Assembly: GCA_045535635.1 (NCBI GenBank)
Contig: JAZSLZ010000065.1
Location: 1-19,695 of the forward strand
Source: RGIG8700 sp045535635
GTDB taxonomy: Bacteria > Bacillota > Clostridia > RGIG6154
DNA: 19,695 nt
Direction of reading: 5' to 3'
A program made the translations under genes and the position numbers. The notes under the pieces are model-generated. The model saw nothing but the letters and a program-made list of their open reading frames with translations. It was not told the origin of the DNA and searched no databases. How positions within the stretch are numbered: position 1 is the first letter of the stretch; every line of letters starts with the position of its first letter. Positions 14,465 through 19,695 of this stretch are shown here, in pieces.

Positions 14465-15838
14465 TTATTTCATATATTTTAAATAATTTCCTTTTACAAC
14501 CGTAAAATTATTGCAATCAATGTTATCCTGCTTGATATATTCATCAAGTCCTTTACCAAACATAATATATTTTTTACCACAAATTTTGGACTTTACTTTA
14601 ACAACCGATACTAAAATGCTGTTTCCAAATATATCAACTGTATATTCATCAGGCACTATTTCCATATTACCATCCACAGTAAAAACATCTTTAAACATCA
14701 CATTGTTAAATTTAGTTTTATTGTTTTCGTAAAGCTCAAAAGCCGGTTTACCTTTAATTGTAAGGTTTATTTTTTCTCCCCATTTTTCAGGAATACTGTT
14801 ATTATTTTCACATTCAACAGTTAACAAAAATGTGTTAATTACCTGAAATATGTTAGAAATTTCCGCACTTTCGATATTTTTAAAGTGTTCATAATTTATT
14901 TCTTCAAAATCTGTAATATTATTTAACTTTACACATTTAGTATTTTCACCTTTTATCTGAACAAAGTCAGAATTATCAAATAAAGCAACCACATTTTCTG
15001 CAGAAGAAATTTCTGTAGTATTATTATATATTCTTTCTGGAAGTAATCCATTCTTTTCTAATTGAAGCAATACAGCAGAAAGGTTTTTCTCATTTTCTCC
15101 AAAATAATACAGGTCATATTTAAGCTTAGACTTTAACGGTGCATCTATAACCATTTTTTCTGTTATAAGGTCAGGTCGCACTTTTTCTGTTATTTCATAT
15201 GCTCTTTCTTCACGCCATTTTGCAATTTTTTTATCATTTCCTGAAAGAAGCACATCAGGCACTTCCACATTATGAAAAACAGGTGGTCTTGTGTATTGTG
15301 GATATTCAAGAAGTCCATTATAATGGGATTCTCCTGAATAGGATTCTTCACAAGACAAAACACCAGGTACCAGTCTTGATACACTGTCACACACAACCAT
15401 CGCTGCAAGTTCTCCGCCTGTTAAAACATAATCTCCGATTGAAAGCTCATAGTCGCACACTTCGTCTATAATTCTCTGGTCAATTCCCTCATAATGTCCG
15501 CATATTAAAACTATGTGTTCTTCATTTGCCAACTCTTTTGCAATTTCCTGATTAAACACCTTTCCTCTTGGTGAAAGATATATTGTTTTTGGTCTTTTTT
15601 CAGAATTATCAAGTACAAATTTATACGCATCAAAAATAGGTTGAGTTTGCAGAAGCATTCCTGCACCTCCACCATATGGATAATCATCAACTCTTTTATG
15701 CTTATTATTTGTAAAGTCTCTTATGTTTATATAATTAAATTCAAGAATCCCTTTATTACTTGCATTTTTAAGGATACTTGAATTCAAAACACCAGAAAAA
15801 ACTTCCGGAAAAAGAGTAAGTATGTCGAATTTCATCAT
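14465..15838 (-). CDS. trmD: tRNA (guanine(37)-N1)-methyltransferase TrmD with a long C-terminal extension
   Basis: TrmD makes m1G37 next to the anticodon and so prevents frameshifting. Residues 1-230 are an ordinary SPOUT enzyme. It shows KFDILTLFPE, DDYPYGGGAGM (51-61), the knot motifs YLSPRGKVF (87-95) and LICGHYEGIDQRI (111-123), SIGDYVLTGGELAAMV (133-148) and HYNGLLEYPQYTRP (172-185). Typical TrmD ends near 240-250. This one continues to 457 in the same frame. The added part (about 231-457) is Asn/Lys/Glu-rich, has no cysteine-pair metal motif or membrane helix, and is not a family I recognise. The ATG at 15838 overlaps the rimM stop by four bases (ATGA), with GGAGG upstream. A terminator follows directly, so the usual next gene rplS is absent here. 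Confidence 0.95.
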   Translation of the reverse strand: MMKFDILTLFPEVFSGVLNSSILKNASNKGILEFNYINIRDFTNNKHKRVDDYPYGGGAGMLLQTQPIFDAYKFVLDNSEKRPKTIYLSPRGKVFNQEIAKELANEEHIVLICGHYEGIDQRIIDEVCDYELSIGDYVLTGGELAAMVVCDSVSRLVPGVLSCEESYSGESHYNGLLEYPQYTRPPVFHNVEVPDVLLSGNDKKIAKWREERAYEITEKVRPDLITEKMVIDAPLKSKLKYDLYYFGENEKNLSAVLLQLEKNGLLPERIYNNTTEISSAENVVALFDNSDFVQIKGENTKCVKLNNITDFEEINYEHFKNIESAEISNIFQVINTFLLTVECENNNSIPEKWGEKINLTIKGKPAFELYENNKTKFNNVMFKDVFTVDGNMEIVPDEYTVDIFGNSILVSVVKVKSKICGKKYIMFGKGLDEYIKQDNIDCNNFTVVKGNYLKYMK

Positions 15839-16323
15839 ATTAATCCCTCCGGAAGTTTCACTTTTATTATTTTATTTTTAATATCAACTGACAAAACATT
15901 TTCTTTAATAGCAGGTAAATAGATTTTTGGCCCTTTACCCTTAATTTCGTATAAGTCTGCACCACCTGCCGGGAAAACATCAGAAATTTCACCAAGAAGC
16001 TTTTCGCCCTCATATACCTTGCAACCTAATAAGTCAGCAATATAGTAAGTGTTTTCAGGTAAATCCTCCATCTGTGATTCTTCACAGTATGCAATTAAGT
16101 CTCTTAATTTTTCTGCTTTCTCAACAGTATCTATACCATCTAAATTCAAGATAATGTTTGACTTTTGATATTTAACATCGTTAACAAAGTATTTCTTTCC
16201 TTCAATAACAATGTATTCAAATTGTTCAAAAATTTCAGGAAAATCAGTCCACGGTATAAGCTTGATATTACCTCTTACACCGTGAATATTACAAATCTTC
16301 CCTACAGCCAACATCTTATTCAT
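15835..16323 (-). CDS. rimM: Ribosome maturation factor RimM
   Basis: RimM binds S19 and assists assembly of the 30S head. The protein of about 162 residues has the N-terminal RimM barrel (MLAVGKICNIHGVRGNIKLI) and the PRC-barrel part with YYIADLLGCKVYE and a C-terminal PKIYLPAIKENVLSVDI. I prefer the ATG at 16323 (MNKMLAVGKI). A GTG at 16329 in the same frame would overlap the khpA stop as GTGA and adds only two residues. Neither has a clear Shine-Dalgarno, which suggests coupling to khpA translation. The stop overlaps trmD by four bases. The neighbours rpsP, khpA and trmD are the standard context. Confidence 0.94.
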   Translation of the reverse strand: MNKMLAVGKICNIHGVRGNIKLIPWTDFPEIFEQFEYIVIEGKKYFVNDVKYQKSNIILNLDGIDTVEKAEKLRDLIAYCEESQMEDLPENTYYIADLLGCKVYEGEKLLGEISDVFPAGGADLYEIKGKGPKIYLPAIKENVLSVDIKNKIIKVKLPEGLI

Positions 16324-16325
16324 AA

Positions 16326-16553
16326 TCACATTATATCAACTGCAACTTTTTTCTCGCAGTTAACAGATGCAGCTTTAATTACAGTTCTGATTGCCTGTGC
16401 AATTTTTCCTTTTTTACCGATAACTTTACCGATGTCTTCTTTTGCAACATAAAGCTGCAAAACAGTCAAAGTATCTTTTTCAACAACTTCAACTCTGACT
16501 TCATCAGGATTATTGACAAGCTGTTTAGCTATTCCTAAAAGTAATGTCTGCAT
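16326..16553 (-). CDS. khpA: KH-domain RNA-binding protein KhpA (YlqC family)
   Basis: This is a 75-residue single KH domain. Its GxxG RNA-contact loop is in DIGKVIGKKGKIAQAIRTVI (about 40-60), where GKKG is the tetrad. KhpA proteins form homodimers or heterodimers with KhpB/EloR and affect small-RNA binding and cell elongation in Firmicutes. The ATG at 16553 has AGGAGAG upstream and follows rpsP by 14 bases. The gene lies in its conserved place between rpsP and rimM. Its length and motif are normal. Confidence 0.95.
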   Translation of the reverse strand: MQTLLLGIAKQLVNNPDEVRVEVVEKDTLTVLQLYVAKEDIGKVIGKKGKIAQAIRTVIKAASVNCEKKVAVDIM

Positions 16554-16567
16554 TTTTCTCTCCTGAA

Positions 16568-16813
16568 TTATTTAATAACATTAATCTTCTTAAGCATAAC
16601 TTTAACTGTGTCAGTAGGCTGAGCACCGTTAGCAATCCATTTTGAAGCTTTTTCAGCATCGATTTTGATTTCAGCTGGATCTGTTAATGGATTGTAAGTA
16701 CCGATTTCTTCGATAAATCTACCATCTCTTGGGTATCTTGAATCTGCAACTACAACTCTGTAGAAAGGAGCTTTCTTTGATCCCATTCTTCTTAATCTGA
16801 TTTTTACTGCCAT
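16568..16813 (-). CDS. rpsP: 30S ribosomal protein S16
   Basis: S16 is a primary assembly protein of the small subunit. The 81-residue chain starts MAVKIRLRRMGSKKAPFYRV and contains the family signature VVADSRYPRDGRFIEEIGTY, followed by a C-terminal region ending NVIK. The ATG at 16813 is the start, because GGAGGAAG lies five bases upstream. An in-frame TTG at 16828 would place the Shine-Dalgarno inside the coding sequence as MEEEK and is rejected. It lies in the ffh-rpsP-khpA operon. Confidence 0.97.
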   Translation of the reverse strand: MAVKIRLRRMGSKKAPFYRVVVADSRYPRDGRFIEEIGTYNPLTDPAEIKIDAEKASKWIANGAQPTDTVKVMLKKINVIK

Positions 16814-16856
16814 TTTTTCTTCCTCCAATATATATTATAATTTATTATTTAAATTC

Positions 16857-18188
16857 CTAAAAAGGAAAATTAAACTTACTTAACTTTTTAAGTTTTTTTG
16901 GATTTGAGAACTGCTTCATCATTTTCTGCATTTGCTCAAATTGTTTTAAAAGTGCATTAACCTGAGTAAGTGTTGTACCACTTCCCGCAGCAATTCTTTT
17001 TCTTCTGCTGAAGTTAATTATTTCAGGCTTTTGCCTTTCTTTCATAGTCATTGACTTAATAATTGCTTCTGTTTGAGCCATTTTTTTCTCGTCAACATTA
17101 ATATCTTTCAAAGCCTTTGCATTAACCCCAGGCATCATACCAAGAAGCTTGTCAAGCGGCCCCATATTTTTCATTTGCTGGAACTGTTCAAGAAAATCAT
17201 TTAAATCAAATGTCTGAGATCTGATTTTTTGTTCAAGTTCTGCCGCTTTCTTTTCATCAAAAGCTTCTTGAGCTTTATCTATAAGAGTAAGAACATCACC
17301 CATACCAAGTATTCTTGACGCCATTCTGTCAGGATAAAACAACTCTAAATCATCAAGTTTTTCACCCATACCGCAGAAAACAATCGGCTTTCCAACTACT
17401 GCATTAATTGAAAGAGCAGCACCGCCTCTTGTATCGCCGTCAAGCTTTGTTAATATTGATGCATCTATACCGATTTGTTCGTTAAAAGACTGTGCAACAT
17501 TTACTGCATCCTGACCTGTCATGGAATCAAGAACAAGATAAGACTCTGTAGGTTTAACCTGTTCTTTAATCTGACGAAGTTCATCCATCAAGCCATCATC
17601 AATATGAAGACGACCTGCAGTATCTATAATCACAATATCATAAAACTTGGATTTTGCATATTCTATAGCTTTGTTTGCAATTTCAACCGGATTTTTAATA
17701 TCAAGCGTAAAAACCTCTGCTCCAACCTGCTCACCTACTACCTGAAGCTGTTTAATAGCAGCAGGTCTGTAAACATCACAAGCAACAAGCAAGGATTTTT
17801 TATTACTTTTTGAAAAATATTTAGCAACTTTTGCACAAGTAGTTGTTTTACCTGCACCCTGAAGTCCCATCATAAGATAAACAGACGGACTTTTAGGAGC
17901 AATATGCGGTCTATATTCCTTATCTCCCATAAGAGCTACAAGCTCTTCGTTTACAATTTTAATAACCTGCTGACCAGGAGTAAGACTTTCAAGCACTTGT
18001 GAACCAATTGCTTTTTCTGTAGCATTTTTAACGAAATTCTTAACAACTTTAAAGTTAACAACAGCTTCCAACAATGCAAGTTTAACCATTTTCATTGCAT
18101 CTTTAACATCAGCTTCAGATACTTTGCCACGGCTTTTAAGTTTTTTAAAAACGTCATTAAGTTTTTCACTTAAGCTATCAAATGCCAT
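16857..18188 (-). CDS. ffh: Signal recognition particle protein Ffh (SRP54)
   Basis: Ffh is the GTPase that binds signal peptides with SRP RNA and delivers nascent membrane proteins to FtsY. The 443-residue protein has the N-domain helices (MAFDSLSEKLNDVFKKL) and the G1 loop GLQGAGKTT (108-116). It also shows the DVYRPAAIKQL insertion-box region, VIIDTAGRLH, and the G4/G5 part TKLDGDTRGGAAL. The C-terminal M domain contains SRRKRIAAGSGTTLTQVN, the SRP RNA contact, and Met-rich helices (QMQKMMKQF). Its length and motifs are normal. AAGGAGAT precedes the ATG at 18188, which lies 10 bases after ylxM. No SRP RNA gene is visible in the window. Confidence 0.97.
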   Translation of the reverse strand: MAFDSLSEKLNDVFKKLKSRGKVSEADVKDAMKMVKLALLEAVVNFKVVKNFVKNATEKAIGSQVLESLTPGQQVIKIVNEELVALMGDKEYRPHIAPKSPSVYLMMGLQGAGKTTTCAKVAKYFSKSNKKSLLVACDVYRPAAIKQLQVVGEQVGAEVFTLDIKNPVEIANKAIEYAKSKFYDIVIIDTAGRLHIDDGLMDELRQIKEQVKPTESYLVLDSMTGQDAVNVAQSFNEQIGIDASILTKLDGDTRGGAALSINAVVGKPIVFCGMGEKLDDLELFYPDRMASRILGMGDVLTLIDKAQEAFDEKKAAELEQKIRSQTFDLNDFLEQFQQMKNMGPLDKLLGMMPGVNAKALKDINVDEKKMAQTEAIIKSMTMKERQKPEIINFSRRKRIAAGSGTTLTQVNALLKQFEQMQKMMKQFSNPKKLKKLSKFNFPF

Positions 18189-18198
18189 TTATATCTCC

Positions 18199-18537
18199 TT
18201 AAATAATTTCATTAATTTTATTTAGCTTTTCAAGAATTCTCTTTTTCTGCATCATAGACATTGGAATAGCCGATAAATCCTTAGCCAATTCCTCTAAAAC
18301 ATAAGAAATCTCGTTGTTTTTTTCTGATATGCGAAGATTTTCTTCAAGCTTTTTCATAGTGCTTTCTGCTTTCATCAGACTGTCACGAACACCCTGTCTT
18401 GAAATTTCAAGCTCTTCAGCGATTTCACCAAGTGAAAGATTCTGATTGTAATATAAATCAAAGATTTCGCGTTGTCTGTCAGTTAGCATTGTGTGATAAT
18501 AATCGTACAATATAGATAGATATAATTCACGTTCCAT
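18199..18537 (-). CDS. ylxM: YlxM/p13-like helix-turn-helix protein, SRP operon
   Basis: This 112-residue helical protein has an N-terminal sigma-70 region 4-like helix-turn-helix (LTDRQREIFDLYYNQNLSLG, then EIAEELEISRQGVRDSL, about 18-55) and a coiled C-terminal tail. YlxM proteins nearly always precede ffh in Firmicutes and have been linked to modulation of SRP activity; whether they also bind DNA is unclear. The ATG at 18537 has TTGGAG eight bases upstream. It is the first gene of the operon, with a perfect consensus promoter and a dyad in its leader. Confidence 0.94.
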   Translation of the reverse strand: MERELYLSILYDYYHTMLTDRQREIFDLYYNQNLSLGEIAEELEISRQGVRDSLMKAESTMKKLEENLRISEKNNEISYVLEELAKDLSAIPMSMMQKKRILEKLNKINEII

Positions 18538-18566
18538 AAATCAAACTCCAATATCAAATTTCAACG

Positions 18567-18589
18567 CTGTAAAGTCTTTAGCTTTACAG
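18567..18589 (-). promoter_or_regulatory. Operator-like dyad or leader hairpin directly after the ylxM -10
   Basis: CTGTAAAG and CTTTACAG form a perfect 8-bp inverted repeat with a seven-base centre. It abuts the -10 box and spans the expected transcription start (near 18583). As DNA it sits where a repressor would block initiation. As RNA only the downstream part would be transcribed whole, so an operator is the likelier reading. I cannot assign a regulator. Confidence 0.45.
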
Positions 18590-18618
18590 ATTATATATTA
18601 TTTGTTCGATTTTGTCAA
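18590..18618 (-). promoter_or_regulatory. Perfect consensus sigma-A promoter of ylxM-ffh-rpsP-khpA-rimM-trmD
   Basis: TTGACA (18613-18618), a 17-base spacer and TATAAT (18590-18595) match consensus in all 12 positions. The -35 begins only eight bases after the stop codon of the UPF0182 gene, and no terminator for that gene is visible. Confidence 0.9.
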
Positions 18619-18626
18619 TACTTTTT

Positions 18627-19695
18627 TTAATTTTCTTGAATATTTTCATCTTCTGATGACTTTTCTTCTGTACTTTGTGGATTAATTGTTTCCACCACAG
18701 ATTTAAGTTCATTCAGTCCTGCACCAAAATCATCCCATTTTCCTTCTTTTGCAGCACTTTCTATTTTTTCATAAGCATCAACAATCTTCTGGATATTCTC
18801 ATCAGAAATATAATTATCCTGAACATTTTCCTCGCTTACCTCTTCTTCAACATCTTTTTCCTGATAAATGTTGTTTAAATCTTTAGAAAATACTTTTTTA
18901 AGTGCACTTTCAAGAGTTTCCTCCATAGCTATATTATCACCAAACACAGCTATCATTCTTTTAAGAACAGGGATAGATGCCTGATTTTCAGAATTAATAT
19001 ATACAGGCTCAATATAAAGAATATTACCCATAACAGGAATAACAAGAATGTTTCCTCTTATCACCGTACTTCCGCCTGAATTCCAGAGAGTAAGTTCTTT
19101 TGAGATTTCAGAATCATTGTCAATCATATTCTCTATCTGTAATGGGCCGTAAATATTATAGTTTTTAGGATATTTATAACAAACAAGCTTACCATAATTT
19201 TGTTTTGAGTTACCTGCCGCAATCCAGGCGACCATATTTTCTCTGTTATAAAGTGTATACGGAAGCATAAAAATCATTTCAGCCTTATCTTTATTAAATT
19301 CATTAAGCTGCATTATGTTGTAATATGGCTTCATTTCTTTAATTTCGTTGTTATACTTTTCACTTGCGATAGTAAACATATCACTTTTGTTATAGAATGT
19401 AGACGGAGACTTAGTGTGGTATCTCTGATACATTTTAGACTGAACTACAAACAACCACTCAGGATATTTTGTTTTGTTATAAATATCATCAGGAAGGTCG
19501 CTTTTTTCAAACAAATATGGATAAATTGAGTTATATGCATTAATTATAGGGTCTGTTTTATCAATAATATAAAATTTAGTAACACCATCATAGGCATCAA
19601 CAGTAATTTTAACAGAATTTCTTATATAATTATAACTTTCATCATACATCTGTGCATAAGGATATTTGTCTGTTGTTGTATAAGCATCAATTACC
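18627..19695 (-). CDS. UPF0182 family membrane protein, C-terminal part (runs off the right edge)
   Basis: UPF0182 (COG1615) proteins are about 900 residues, with several N-terminal membrane helices and a large outer domain; their function is not established. The frame is open to the window edge. The visible 356 residues are the C-terminal soluble domain, with IDAYTTTDKYPYAQ, YNYIRNSVKITVDAYDG, KFYIIDKTDPIINAY, KYPEWLFVVQSKMYQRYHT, MLPYTLYNRENMVAWIA and PVMGNILYIEPVYI. Near the end a very acidic linker precedes an amphipathic AYEKIESAAKEGKWDDFGAGL segment, a normal UPF0182 tail. The internal ATG at 19649 is not the true start, because conserved family sequence continues upstream of it. It ends just before the ylxM promoter. 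Confidence 0.93.
   Translation of the reverse strand, partial: VIDAYTTTDKYPYAQMYDESYNYIRNSVKITVDAYDGVTKFYIIDKTDPIINAYNSIYPYLFEKSDLPDDIYNKTKYPEWLFVVQSKMYQRYHTKSPSTFYNKSDMFTIASEKYNNEIKEMKPYYNIMQLNEFNKDKAEMIFMLPYTLYNRENMVAWIAAGNSKQNYGKLVCYKYPKNYNIYGPLQIENMIDNDSEISKELTLWNSGGSTVIRGNILVIPVMGNILYIEPVYINSENQASIPVLKRMIAVFGDNIAMEETLESALKKVFSKDLNNIYQEKDVEEEVSEENVQDNYISDENIQKIVDAYEKIESAAKEGKWDDFGAGLNELKSVVETINPQSTEEKSSEDENIQEN

Noticed and set aside
16814..16828. TTG start for S16 at 16828
   Set aside because: The added residues encode the Shine-Dalgarno GGAGGAAG itself. S16 proteins start MAVKIRL.

Overview
The window reads as a chromosomal segment of a low-GC, Gram-positive anaerobe of the class Clostridia (Firmicutes/Bacillota). 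The evidence is the AT-rich sequence, strong AGGAGG-type ribosome binding sites, consensus sigma-A promoters, and a gene set typical of Firmicutes (ctsR-clpC, ylxM-ffh, mutS2, trmK, a long Rel protein, UPF0182). Every gene is on the minus strand, so transcription runs from high to low coordinates. TGG encodes Trp, and TGA is the normal stop of several genes (clpC, rimM, khpA, the DUF6514-like gene), so the standard code applies. No phage, insertion sequence, CRISPR array, tRNA or rRNA is visible. The window is mostly a housekeeping region with several unusual details.

Layout in order of transcription. (1) 19695-18627: C-terminal part of a UPF0182 membrane protein, cut by the window edge. (2) 18618-14430: a translation/secretion operon ylxM-ffh-rpsP-khpA-rimM-trmD, from a perfect consensus promoter to a strong terminator. 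TrmD carries a C-terminal extension of about 225 residues, and rplS, which often follows trmD, is absent. (3) 14450-9167: recJ-relA-pgi. Its promoter lies inside the trmD terminator hairpin. relA is interrupted by one in-frame TGA in the hydrolase domain. (4) 9156-7411: a small unknown P-loop protein and a long PRPP synthetase, with their own promoter, an intergenic hairpin and a strong terminator. (5) 7338-4194: ctsR-clpC under two opposed CtsR boxes. ClpC has a McsA-like zinc finger fused at its N-terminus, and no separate mcsA or mcsB lies between the two genes. (6) 4197-2406: trmK-nif3, with a promoter whose -35 box contains the clpC stop codon, followed by RNase P RNA (rnpB). (7) 2173-1: a small DUF6514-like protein translationally coupled to mutS2, which runs off the left edge. 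Their promoter holds a perfect 7-bp dyad.

The genes cover protein targeting and ribosome maturation (ffh, rpsP, rimM, khpA, trmD), stress and stringent control (relA, ctsR-clpC), DNA or ribosome rescue (recJ, mutS2), tRNA processing and modification (rnpB, trmK, trmD) and central metabolism (pgi, prs). There is no gene-free stretch over 300 bases. The longest gap, about 277 bases between rnpB and the DUF6514-like gene, holds a U-rich tract after rnpB, a short imperfect hairpin and the promoter with its dyad. I see no clearly new multi-gene system. The strongest oddities are the broken relA, the zinc-finger/ClpC fusion and the extended TrmD.
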